A stretch of 64,000 bases of DNA from Metarhizium brunneum (lineage: Eukaryota; Ascomycota; Sordariomycetes; Hypocreales; Clavicipitaceae), in contig NC_089422.1 of the NCBI RefSeq assembly GCF_013426205.1, positions 8,955,001 through 9,019,000 of the forward strand. Direction: 5' to 3'. Shown here one piece after another: positions 22,901 to 32,887 of the stretch. The notes under the pieces are model-generated. The model saw only the letters and a program-made list of their open reading frames with translations, was not told the origin of the DNA and ran no database searches. Numbering within the stretch: position 1 is the first letter of the stretch; each line of letters begins with the position of its first letter. The position numbers were made by a program, and so were the translations under genes.

Positions 22901-23188
22901 AACTTCGGTTCGGTGGTTACGCACTTCTGCCACAAATCCTCTCATTGAAATAGCACACGATACTTACCTTGTTGTATCCAGGTAATCAGGTAATATCTGC
23001 CGCGTTAGGCAGTTTCGCTAGTTAGCTTATAGTGCATTGGTGTCAGTCGATAGTCTGAATGCGCATGCTTTAGTGTTTCTGAAGCGTCCTTTCATTAATT
23101 GAACGATCTTTGATACATTTTATGGTAGTGGCTGATATATTCCGAGGCGAATGTGAGAGAGCAACTGATGGTTATGAGCTCCCAGCTG
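22901..23188. other. Short spacer before the CTGGTA repeat
   Basis: No gene or repeat recognised. Confidence 0.3.
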
Positions 23189-24041
23189 CAGGGCAGTGCC
23201 GTGGTTTATCGCAGGCGTGCTTAAAATACTGGTAGCGACTACTTCATTGTTCCTAGTGCGGTTGACCCAATCATGTAGCTACTGCAGGTACCAGCAACAA
23301 GGCGCCCAGAGCTACCACCAACCGCTAATCGGACATCTAGGGGGGCCAAGGTTACCACTAACTTGCGACATGGGCTACTAGCACCTACAACTTTCCCCCC
23401 AATAGGTGCCAGTAACCAACCAGCTTTGACTGGTGGTATCCTAGTGTGCTGGTAACCGCTGACGTGCTACTGCTGGTAGTCGAGAGGTACCAGTAGTCGC
23501 TATGGCCTTGTTACCAGCACTTAAGCGCTACCAGCAATTGCCACATGGCTGTTACAGGTAGCCATTTATGCTGGTAGCTTGCCTAAATGTCGTGACTGGT
23601 AACCTACCAATGCACAATGGAAGGATGCCAGTAACCGCTGTGGCGCATCTCGAAGTGACTGGTAACCACACCAGTTAATTCCGGTGGGGCCAGGCACGTA
23701 CGCCGCCAAATTACCAGTACCTCAAGGACGGTGAACTGCAGACTCCACTAGTTGCTAGTAGCTTGCCAACACAGCTGCCGGTAGCTCAGGAGCGTCTACA
23801 GGCCGCTACCAGCACGTTGCACGTAAGCACTGGCAGTAGCCGGCCACTACCAGCAGCCCTACTACACTCGCTACTGGTACACCGCAGTTACCATCAACCT
23901 GCCTGTCCGGGATACTGGTAGGCAGAGAATACTAGCAACTTGCGCCACTGGCCTGCTGGTAGCGGCGTCATACCAGCACCTGAGCCACCAAGGTTACTGG
24001 TCATCTGGCCCAAGCTGTTACTGGCAGCCCTGGCACCAATG
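23189..24041. repeat. CTGGTA/TACCAG dispersed repeat, copy 2 (left part)
   Basis: Longer copy of the repeat at 12180-12640; both begin GGCAGTGCCGTGG. It is made of CTGGTA, TGGTAAC, GTTACCAG and TACCAGC words in both orientations about every 15-25 nt over 850 bp, with variable spacers. No terminal repeats, no open frame. It is cut at 24042 by a retroelement tail and resumes at about 25070. Confidence 0.75.
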
Positions 24042-24067
24042 TTTATTTATTTATTTATTTATTTATT
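24042..24067 (-). repeat. (TAAA)n tail of the retroelement
   Basis: Forward-strand TTTA units; on the reverse strand this is a TAAA tail immediately 3' of the RNase H open frame, as expected for the 3' end of a Tad/I-type LINE. Confidence 0.65.
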
Positions 24068-25069
24068 AATTCATCGACTGTCCCAGCCGCTTAAGCAGCT
24101 ATGCAGCGTTCGACTAAACATACAATAGTGTCCGTTTCACTCCTCTGAGAATTAAGCCGTTCCTTGTCCGAACTGCTTTCCCTTCCGCTTGAAGGCGGTC
24201 ACCTCGGTACGAATAGTCATCATGGCTGTTCTGTATCTATGAACATGTCGGGCCCTTCCCGGCCCTCCTCGACTTCTGTTTAACAATAATCACTCGTCTA
24301 CGTTACGCAGATTGCGTATATTGGAGTACCGTGGATGGCATTGCCTGGAATTGACCGAGCAAGCCAGTCCTGAGGATCATCTTAGCTGCTTGTCCCGCCA
24401 TTGACGAGCTACAGAGAATGCGCTTGATGTCAACGCATGGTCGCTTGCCTGCCCACATCTTGACTCTTTCTTCTGTCCAGTCACGGCATTCCAGGAGGAT
24501 ATGTCGTACGGTTTGGGTCCCATATCCGCATGGGCATTTGTCGGTGTCCGCTCTGTTGATTCCGTGGAGATAGGCCAGGAGGCCTATTTTGCCTGTCCGC
24601 ATCTGTGTGATCACAGAGCTGATCGCTCTATGTTTATCTGTATGGGTGTTTAATGATTTCTTTCCTGGCCGGATTCCAAGTCGGAAGAGTTCTCTCCCAT
24701 GCTTGGCCTTAACCCATGACTGTTTCCACTCCTCCTTCATCGTTGTGCGAATGATAGATTTCGTGGTGGCAGTGAGAGTTTGAAGCCAATTTGGTTCTTG
24801 AGGAGGGTCCACCGAGGTTTGTTGGCTTGGATCGTATCCAGTAGCTTCCTTGGCTGCTTTATCGGCTGCCTCGTTGCCAGGCACTCCGACATGTGCTGGG
24901 ATCCATCGGAATTGTATCTCCCATCCTAGGTCCCGGAGCTTGTCAAATGCTTGTATAGCTTCAGCAAGGATGTATTGTCCAGATGGGCTCTTGGGATTCC
25001 GCATTGCCTGGATCGCTGCCTGATTGTCGGTAAATATGACGCATTTTCCAGGTGTGTGGTATTGGTGTT
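24042..25069 (-). mobile_element. 5'-truncated non-LTR retrotransposon (RNase H and CCHC-like end)
   Basis: Reverse-strand coding remnant from about 25069 to 24303. It contains the RNase H residues FTDNQAAI and [18 protein letters not shown] and then [17 protein letters not shown], the Cys/His motif typical of the C-terminus of Tad1/I-clade LINE reverse-transcriptase proteins. It is cut by a stop just upstream of the RNase H Asp motif, so the reverse transcriptase and endonuclease are missing. The tail is (TAAA)n. Both flanks are CTGGTA repeat, so the element inserted into that repeat. No clear target-site duplication was found. Confidence 0.85.
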
Positions 25070-25240
25070 ACTGCTGCTGGTAGCATTGCTCCTAAGTTGG
25101 TGGTAATTTCGCCTGCCCCATTGCCCTAATACACAAGGCGCTCAGCCTGGTTGCTGGTATTTTAAGCAGCGTGCCCAGTTGCCTTGTCCACCGAGGAGGC
25201 CACAGAGCCGTTGCTGCCAGTAGAGTCCTGCTATAGCTAG
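25070..25240. repeat. CTGGTA/TACCAG repeat, copy 2 (right part)
   Basis: CTGCTGGTAGC, TTGGTGGTAAT, GTTGCTGGTAT and TGCCAGTAG words resume directly after the LINE 5' break, consistent with one repeat split by insertion. Confidence 0.55.
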
Positions 25241-25501
25241 GTAGTTGAATGTGCACATCATTAGTACGCCAGCCAGGCTTGTGAGCTTGTGCCCAATTAT
25301 TGATGCCTTCAAAATACAAGTCAATCCAACCTATCTATGACACGTTGGTGCTTCTCTAAGGATTACGACGAGAACAATTGTCACTGAACTAAATCACTAA
25401 CGGGTATTTTGAGGTGTTTAATCACATGGCCTATCCTATACATTCGTTTTCTCCCAAAATACAGTAATATCCTATGTCCACCACACGCAAATATAGCCCT
25501 C

Positions 25502-26119
25502 CTAATCCAGGTTTCGCAATAGAACCTGATATAAAACATACACAGACAGAGATAGCAGCATCCACACCCCAGACACCACACCGCTAATACAGGCCGTGAT
25601 TGACCATTGTCCGTCTTGCACAGAGTAAACATTCACCAAGGTTGAGAAAAATCCCGTCAAAGAGTGAAGGAACGTAGGGCTAGAGGGATGTTAGAGAAGG
25701 CCAGTTTGTCACAAATGCAAATGAAACACGCACACGACAAGACAGCGACATATCCAAACATAGTTATGACGCCATATCCACCAAAGCAGAAGCATGCCGA
25801 TTGTCGCCAAAGCGCATGCTACGGACGCGATGATTGCGAGTGGCAGATGGCGAACGGTGTCGAAAATGGATTTTCCTACCCCTGCAGGCACTTCCAAATC
25901 ACGGACCGAGGCGTACGTAGATGGGGAAATAAGGAAACCGGCCAGCAAAAGCCAGGAGAAAAATCCAGCAAGAATGAAGTAGATCAAGGCTATGCCTCCC
26001 TCTGCCTCAAGGACCATTTTCTGGTACTGTGGCCGATGGGATTCATACTGGCGTTGGACTCGAGTTTTGCACAGGCGTGCTGTGAAGAAAGACTTCAGTT
26101 GACTCATTTGAAATGCCAT
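25502..26119 (-). CDS. Small fungal multi-pass membrane protein, 187 aa
   Basis: Exons 26119-25734 and 25679-25502; the 54-nt intron is GTGCGT...CTCTAG and phase closes. Hydrophobic stretches: IALIYFILAGFFSWLLLAGF, LAIIASVACALATIGMLLLW, SLTGFFSTLVNVYS and ISGVVSGVWMLLSLSVYVLY, so about four membrane spans. NYVWICRCLVVPTFLHSLTG at the splice junction and the VYSVQDGQWSITA stretch resemble an uncharacterised family of fungal integral membrane proteins, which supports the intron. ATG 26107 (MSQLKSFF) is an alternative start. Function unknown. Confidence 0.75.
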
Positions 26120-26867
26120 GATAAAGCATGGGTTGATGCATGGATACCATTCTTGTGACTCGACCTATGTTAAGTACGATGAACTGCAGTTGGTGATCAT
26201 CATACAGCTAGACGTAAGCCAAAGATGCTGGCCGTTCTGGGCGGCTAGTCCAACTAAAGATAATACAAGCACTGGTCTGAAAGGGCCCGCAACCTTCCAA
26301 AGCCGTGGAATCACTATGATCTCGTCGACCCTTGAAGTCACGCCAGTAAGCCCAGGGAGACGCAAGTGCATCTGACAAGTGCGAAAAGCTTCGCGGAAAA
26401 AGTTGTCATGAATTAAGAAGATAAGCAATACGGCGAGCTCTAAAACGATAGTTACAGCATAATTGCGGGTGCGGTGGCCGTACCACTTCGCAGTAGCCTA
26501 GCACCCATAATTTTCACGCCATGGCGCCTGCCTCGAGTCCGCTCAGCATCGGTGACGCGACGTTTGCTAGTCAATGTCAACCTTTGACCTTTCACCTCTT
26601 CTTTTCCATTTTTTTTTTCGGGTGGGCTAAAATGGAAGAAAGGGTTATCTCACCTCGATTAAGGTTTCTTTCTGGGACAAAGATAGAGAAATATCCTGAT
26701 TAATGCGTTAAAAATGGTTACTACCATTAAACTTAGTGGCGACTTAATTCTAGGAGTTAGTGACACTAGATTTAATGTGCTCTGGTCCGGAGGCCAAAAT
26801 ATAAAAAATCGATACGTGGCACCTGTAGCAATATTCAAGTTTTTCACATTAACTCGGATTACGAATC
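26120..26867. other. Intergenic, no gene supported
   Basis: Only weak open frames (26118-26375, 26165-26428) without domain or splice signals. Confidence 0.35.
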
Positions 26868-28033
26868 ATGACAGATTTCGATATTGAGGAGCTGACCAGG
26901 GCATTTGCACTGTTGTCGTTGCACGACGACGAAACTCCATGTCACGTAGCAAACCAGGGAACAGGCGACAGTTCCATTTCCCACCCCCCCATGTTCTTCC
27001 GGGCACAAACACTCAATCCAGAAATGCACCACCCAACAGGCCAACTCTCGCGTCCTGCAACATCATTTGACAATGATGGGGATATCACTATGCGTAACTT
27101 CTTAGCATGCACGCAAGCTCCTTCTAGGATCCAACTAATTGCAAAATATCACAGATGATCGATATTCCTTCGCCACCGGCTCATCACTTCTGCCTCTTAG
27201 GCCTACTCCTCGCCCGCCGCCGGCAAAGGCAGAGCTTACCAAAAGCCGCGCCGGCACAAATGTATCGAGAGTCAGGCGGAAGTCTGTCTCCGAGGCTCTC
27301 ATGTTCAGTCATCAATTTGTTAGACGGAATTCGATCGACTATTTTGTACAAACTTGGGAAACCACCTTGATTGAATGGGTGTTATTGGTGCGGACAATAG
27401 CTGTGCCTCCGCATATACCTGTTGTTCAAATCGATATGGAGTCGAGAGCATTGGCTTTGAATCAGGTGATCGCAGGCAAAAGGGATAATCTCCCCTCTGG
27501 GTTTGGGTACATCCAACTCTTAGCCCTCCTCAACACACTCGAAAGGCGCATCCGGGAGGCCCGACAGGACCGGTTAATTTCGACCAAATCTGGTCGGCGT
27601 GATGACAGCCAGGCCATTGACATGTTTCTACAAGCCAAAGATAGAGTTTTGAATACCAAAACTTCAAGAAACCACGTTTGGAGGCTCAAACAAGCTGCTG
27701 AACGATTTAGTGAGCTGACCGGGTCGTCACCCTTGCTCTTGATTATATTCTCGAGAACGGCAGAAATATTTGTGTATGGGTTCAAAAAATTATGTTATGA
27801 GCATTGTTAAAGACCACTACTAACATAAAGATAGAAAGAATTTGCACAAAGTCGATAACCCGACTTTCAAAGTACTTGCTGCCGAAGCTCGCAAACACAT
27901 ACCAAGAAAGCTAGTGGATGCGTGTGCGACACTGTCCAAATTCACCGAGACTATATTGGAGTCTGGATCTCCAGTTAACTATAAAGTCACTAGTCGTATT
28001 GGGGAGGAAATAAAGCCATACCTTTGTAACTAG
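26868..28033 (+). CDS. Orphan protein, 347 aa; intact member of an inverted pair
   Basis: Exons 26868-27093, 27155-27773 and 27835-28033; introns GTAACT...ATCACAG and GTATGG...CTACTAAC...GATAG, phases close. The N-terminus is acidic (MTDFDIEELTRAFALLSLHD) and a Pro/Arg-rich linker follows. The helical core contains LLALLNTLERRIREARQDRL, SQAIDMFLQAKDRV, TSRNHVWRLKQAAERF and PLLLIIFSRTAEIFV, ending in KVLAAEARKHIPRKLVDACA. No family was recognised. A degenerate copy of exon 2 to exon 3 lies inverted at 29275-28830, and the minisatellite sits between them. Confidence 0.75.
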
Positions 28034-28123
28034 AAAATAATTCAACACGCGTATGTCTATACCCTTTGTGTAGTGATATCGCGAAGCGTTCTGCCCACAC
28101 CTAAGAGACGCCTTTTCGCCAAC

Positions 28124-28530
28124 AGGGCTGGCCTTAGTCAGTAGGCGACCATAGCCAGTAGGTGCGACCATAGCCAGTAGGTGCGACCATAGCCAGTAGG
28201 CGACCATAGCCAGTAGGTGCGACCATAGCCAGTAGGTGCGACCATAGCCAGTAGGTGCGACCATAGCCAGTAGGTGCGACCATAGCCAGTAGGCGACCAT
28301 AGCCAGTAAGAGGGCTGGCCATAGCCAGTAGGCGACCATAGCCAGTAGGTGCGACCATAGCCAGTAGGCGACCATAGCCAGTAGGCGACCATAGCCAGTA
28401 GGCGACCATAGCCAGTAGGTGCGACCATAGCCAGTAGGCGACCATAGCCAGTAAGAGGGCTGGCCATAGCCAGTAGGCGACCATAGCCAGTAGGTGCGAC
28501 CATAGCCAGTAGGTGCGACCATAGCCAGGT
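28124..28530 (+). repeat. Minisatellite, 17/19-nt units (GACCATAGCCAGTAGGtgC)
   Basis: Twenty-one consecutive CCATAGCCAG cores plus one decayed unit at the left edge. Three unit types occur: GACCATAGCCAGTAGGTGC (19 nt), GACCATAGCCAGTAGGC (17 nt) and a longer spacer ending AAGAGGGCTG, which appears twice about 160 nt apart, suggesting a higher-order unit. Because 17 and 19 are not multiples of three, all three reverse frames stay open as WLW/GYGRT repeats. I do not call these genes. Confidence 0.9.
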
Positions 28531-28829
28531 GCAGCCATATCTACTTGGAACTGTCACCCGATGCACGATTCCCAATGTTGTCACATGTCGATCCTAGCAG
28601 CCCAATTGACATAATATAACGCTTTCGGAATATAATGAAGAGAAAACTAGAACGTCGAAGTGATATCACCAGTCAAGAGCCAGAAAATAAACAAAAATTC
28701 AATGTCTCATTGCAAAGGCATCTCTCTATCTCCTCCCCCATGCGATTGGCAGTCGCATGTTCCAGCCGCTACCATAGTTTCTGTGACTTGGGACAGTACC
28801 ATGCAAACACCCACTAAGTTTTCGGTATA

Positions 28830-29275
28830 TGCTTACAGGCATCGGCGGCAAGAACCCTAAAAATAGAAATATCCATCTTGTGTGTGTCCTTCCTATTGAG
28901 CTCAGTAGTTGGCGATATGAACAGTCTCCATAACTCACAGAAATCCCTGCTGTCCTTGAAAAGAGCAACAGCAGCAGTACCAACGACCCAACGATATGAT
29001 ACCACTTTCCACCAACATGCTTGAGATGCCAAGTATGGTTTCTTGAAGTTCTAGAATCCAAGGCTATGTATCAGGAGATGATAAACATGTCGATTGCCTG
29101 CGTCTTATGGCTCATGCCTCTTCTGGTCACGATTAGCTTGTTCAGACGTTTTTGACGGACACGTCTTTCAAGTGCGGCCAAAAGCAGTACCAGTTGGACA
29201 TGGGCAAACCTCGGAGGTAGATTTTTGTCCTTCTCCGAGATAACACGATGCAAGGATAGAACCAGTTCGTTATGC
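28830..29275 (-). pseudogene. Inverted pseudogene copy of the 26.9-28.0 kb gene
   Basis: Colinear with exon 2-3 of the forward gene: LHRVISEKDKNLPPRF vs LNQVIAGKRDNLPSGF; LLLAALERRVRQKRLNKLIV vs LLALLNTLERRIREARQDRL; TQAIDMF vs SQAIDMF; SRTSRNHTWHLKH vs TKTSRNHVWRLKQ; LLLLFSRTAGIS vs LLIIFSRTAEIF; HKMDISIFRVLAADACKHIP vs HKVDNPTFKVLAAEARKHIP. A TGA stop sits four codons after the IDMF block. The intron position is kept (GTGAGT...CAATAG), so the copy arose at DNA level. No matching N-terminal exon was seen. Confidence 0.8.
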
Positions 29276-30037
29276 AGAGTAGTTCAAACTGTTTCGGTAT
29301 CTTTCCTTCTGAGCTTCACTTTCTGGGATCGAACATAACCGAAACAATATTAATAGGGAGGGCATCGTTCGGGAGCCTTTCATATTAAATCTCAGCTGGT
29401 CGTCCAGCCGCCGGGGGTACAATTTAATCCTGCCCATCATATGCCGAAGCTCCCAATCTAGCACCGTCGCGCCCCGGTCACCCCGCATCCAATCTCCGTC
29501 AGACAGCAAAATATTAAAATTAGTACCTCCAAAGTGAAGCATCAACATGTTACTGCGCTCTGTTCTCCTAGGCGATGTCTTGAGGTGAAGTGCTAGTGAG
29601 GTACTACTCAAACCCGGAAACGCACCGTCAGGTCACGACTAAGCAAACATTTCCAGCAAAGTAACAGTTGTTGGGCTGAGCCGCTGCATTGCACCGCTGG
29701 AGACCCCAGAGCAGAGAGCTTGCGTTGCAAGGCACTCGCACCGCACCTGGAGGGCGATAGTCATAAAATTGGCAGGAACACGACATTCTGACTGGGTGGA
29801 GGCCGAGGAGACTTATCCAACACCAGCTGCCAAAAGCATTAAATATAAGACACATAGTTTGACGACAAAAGAGAAGCCGGCAGAAGCTGGCCGTCTGCCG
29901 CAAGCTTCTGCTCGGCGCTAGAAGGTAGTGCTGAGTTGTTGCCATTAACTTTAACATCCCGATGGACTTAAGACCTGTTTGAGTAGCGCCTAATTTCCAC
30001 CGCCACTGCAACCTGCAAAGAATATTCGTCTTCAGAA
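29276..30037. other. Intergenic, no gene supported
   Basis: Reverse open frames 29270-29611 and 29628-30011 have no domain or splice context. The promoter of the secreted protein at 30038 should lie here; no TATA box was seen. Confidence 0.35.
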
Positions 30038-30856
30038 ATGCTCGTCCGTCAGATAGCCGTTTTCCACGCCCTCATTGGTCTTGTATGCTCACACTCGTGG
30101 GTGGAGAGACTCATGGTCATTGGCACCAATGGCACAATGATCGGAAACCCAGGCTATATTCGTGGTGCTGTTTCCAGGCTTGATCCGAATTTCAACGACT
30201 TTAAAATGCAACATCTCTTGCCAACAATTCCCGACGGTCTGCTTACAGACAAATTGTGCAAGAATACACAGAGAAATAGGACTTATACTACTGATCTTCC
30301 GGCACTCCAAGCAGCCCCTGGTGCCTTCATTGCTCTGCAATACCAGGAGAACGGCCATGTCACCTTGCCAGGACTCACGCCACAAAAGAAGAATAGTGGC
30401 ACCGTATACGTATACGGCACGTTATATCCTCGCGACGATGAATTGCTTTCCTCCATCCATAATGTTTGGAATACGGACGGCACCGGCGGCGATGGTCGAG
30501 GCAGACTCCTTGCGGTCAGAAATTTTGATGATGGACAATGCTATCAGATTAATACCGGTCCACTCTCCATGCAACGACAGGCCAAGTTCCATAAAGCTGC
30601 AATGAACCCACAAGGTGCCGACCTTTGGTGCCAAAATGACATCCGGCTTCCTGTCAGTATTCCTTTCAGTTGGTACACCCTCTATTGGGTCTGGGATTGG
30701 CCGAGTTCTCCGAGTGATCATTTGCCAGGAGGGGAATCGGAGATATATACCAGTTGTATGGATATAGAAATTCAACCGAGAGTTCAGCTAGATGAAATGA
30801 ATTTTGTTGATGGACAAGATCTCAATATGGCAGGCATCAAAGAACAGCTAGAGTAG
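30038..30856 (+). CDS. Secreted DUF7492-type (LPMO-like) protein, 272 aa
   Basis: Intronless. The signal peptide MLVRQIAVFHALIGLVCS is followed by HSWVERL, so signal-peptidase cleavage would expose an N-terminal His, as in copper-dependent polysaccharide monooxygenases. Conserved blocks of this fungal family: ALQYQENGHVTLP, VYVYGT, NVWNTDGTGGDGRG, NFDDGQCYQINTGPLS, DLWCQNDIRLP and YTLYWVWDWPS, then EIYTSCMDIEI. The internal His in ENGHVTLP and Tyr-rich C-terminal strand could complete a copper site. Length is usual for the secreted core without an extra binding domain. Activity is inferred, not shown. Confidence 0.85.
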   Translation: MLVRQIAVFHALIGLVCSHSWVERLMVIGTNGTMIGNPGYIRGAVSRLDPNFNDFKMQHLLPTIPDGLLTDKLCKNTQRNRTYTTDLPALQAAPGAFIALQYQENGHVTLPGLTPQKKNSGTVYVYGTLYPRDDELLSSIHNVWNTDGTGGDGRGRLLAVRNFDDGQCYQINTGPLSMQRQAKFHKAAMNPQGADLWCQNDIRLPVSIPFSWYTLYWVWDWPSSPSDHLPGGESEIYTSCMDIEIQPRVQLDEMNFVDGQDLNMAGIKEQLE

Positions 30857-31290
30857 AGAATACATGATAGCGACTTAAGGACCGACCTTGATGGCTGCCA
30901 ATGCTTCCGTATCGTGTATGATCAGTCCGTCGCTTGCTCCTCGCACTGTTAGTCCAGGAGGCCCCACAAGCCAAGGAGTGGGTAGGTTACCCGTAGGCGC
31001 TGAACCGCATCGTACCTGGGACACGATTGTGCACGTTACGACGGCGGAAGACTGATCTAATTTTGGCTTTTTGCAAGCTAAGAGCGGCTGGTCGTGTCGA
31101 AGGTCGAGCATGATGTGTTTTCTACAGGCTGCGAGCTTCCCTTGCAATGGTGGGACGCGTCTCACCAAGCGCCGCGCGATCTCCGCCAATCAGTAGGCGG
31201 TGCAGCGACATCACCACCGGAACCACTCGACCTTGCAACTGCATAAAAAGGAGAGTTCCTCCGTCTTCAAGCTCACGCGGTGAGCGTTCA
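30857..31290. other. Intergenic, no gene supported
   Basis: A short reverse open frame (30875-31189) has no domain. The right end is the promoter of the DUF7924 gene; no clear TATA box was seen. Confidence 0.35.
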
Positions 31291-32887
31291 ATGATGCCAA
31301 CGTTACGAAGCCAGCAGCGCCGAGACACAAAAGGGCAGAAACGCGGCGTCGCTTCATCTCCAGACGAAATTACCGAGGACCGCCAGTCCACCCGCCCTTT
31401 GAAGAAGCAGAAACGCGGCCATTCATACTTCCCACCTCCCAAATTCTGGGACGGTCTATCGACGATTCCCCTTACTCGTAACGCAATAAGGGAACTGGAT
31501 CGGCGAAATCAGCTAAGCAGTCATCCTCCTAGTCGCATACAAACACTTCATACGCCTCGACAGCCGTCAACCCTTCAGCGCTTTGCAAGACAAGGCGGCC
31601 CAGATCTTTCCGCGATAAGAGGCGTTAGTACAGCTCGATATTATATGCAATTTGATGCTAATAGTAATCTAGTGTCAATTCCCAATAGACTTGGGCGGCA
31701 ATATGAGCTCCAGTCAATCGAGCCTCGGGCGTCGAAAGAGAGGTTCGCAGTCGCCCGTGAAGAGAACCAGCCAATCCTCGTCAAAGACCAACGCGACTCC
31801 TAATACTACGAGTACGAGAAGCACTGGTCCATATGATCGTGCATTTCAGCAAAATCTCATCGATCACAATATATTCCCAGATGGTTATGAATATCCAGAT
31901 GGCGCGTTGCCACCAGAGCCTGAGAACATGAACGATATACTGCACGCGATGGCCCAGCCTCGACCGTCTTTATCCCCACCTCGATTCTCCAATGATGATT
32001 TCAGAAGGTTTAAAAGAGCAGACACCCATGCGTTTAAAGAGCGTGAAATTACAACAAACGTCATACCTTTGATCGAAGGAACAATCGCAGATAGCAAGTG
32101 TGTTGCCGGAGACGTTCCATTTACAAACCTAGACGACTTGACCGACGGCACGATCGTTTCAGGCAAGCCTGACCTGTACCACGGCGCACGGCCCGAACAG
32201 CTCGATATCAGAGTTCGCAGAGAGCAAAGCCGTAAGATCAACCCCTCGCCTCAGAGCGATCTTCCAATCCTGGCAAATTTTTTCCTCGAGGCCAAAGGCC
32301 CTGATGGAACTCTGTCAGTTGCTTCCCGACAGTCGTGTTATAATGGCGCCCTCGGAGCAAGGGGTATGCTCAGTTTGCAGTCGTATGGCCAGCCGGAGCC
32401 CGAGTATGATAACAAGGCATATACAATCTCATCAATATATCATGGAGGCACGCTTAAGATGTATACCAGCCATCCGATACCGCCACGTACACCAGAAGGA
32501 AAGCCTGGTTTCGTAACGACACAGATCAAAACGTGGGGCCTTACTGGCGATGCTGATACATTTCGCCAAGGCGCTTCTGCATTCCGCAACGCCAGGGACT
32601 GGGCAAAAGAACAGAGAGATAATGCCATTCAGCAAGCAAATGAAAGGGCAAAACGAGTGGCGTCGTTCACGGCCAGCGGTTTAGGCCTTGATTTAGCGGA
32701 TGAAGGGTCTGGCGAGGACACTATTACCACTAGCCAGGAAACGGTTTTAAGACCTCATTCACATTCACACAAATCACGCTCCTATGACTCTGACACATCT
32801 GCTGATGAACTGTCCTTGGATATAGGTGACTGGTCTGTGGCTAAACGGAATAAGTCGCGATCACGGTCGCCACGGAAGAAGCAGTAG
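31291..32887 (+). CDS. DUF7924 protein, 515 aa
   Basis: Exons 31291-31623 and 31673-32887; 49-nt intron GTTAGT...GCTAAT...ATCTAG; phase closes. The N-terminal part has a basic nuclear-type patch (RPLKKQKRG) and PKFWDGLSTIPLTRNAIREL followed by LQRFARQGGPDLSAIRG. The main domain contains YDRAFQQNLIDHNIFPDGYE, PRPSLSPPRFSNDDFRRFKR, then NFFLEAKGPDGTL and ARGMLSLQSYG. These are hallmarks of a large, multi-copy fungal family labelled DUF7924; the E-x-K within FFLEAKG suggests a PD-(D/E)XK nuclease-like fold. The C-terminus is Ser/Arg-rich (RSRSPRKKQ). The family often sits in repeat-rich accessory DNA. Confidence 0.87.

Noticed and set aside
25664..26158. A 164-codon forward open frame
   Set aside because: It is the antisense shadow of the reverse-strand membrane protein gene, whose intron and membrane spans are convincing.
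28124..28530. CRISPR-like look of regular short repeats
   Set aside because: The repeats are contiguous 17/19-nt units without unique spacers, and the genome is fungal.
27911..28584. Three overlapping reverse open frames of 134-203 codons with WLW/GYGRT repeats
   Set aside because: They are translations of the minisatellite in rotating frames, with no promoter, splice or domain support.
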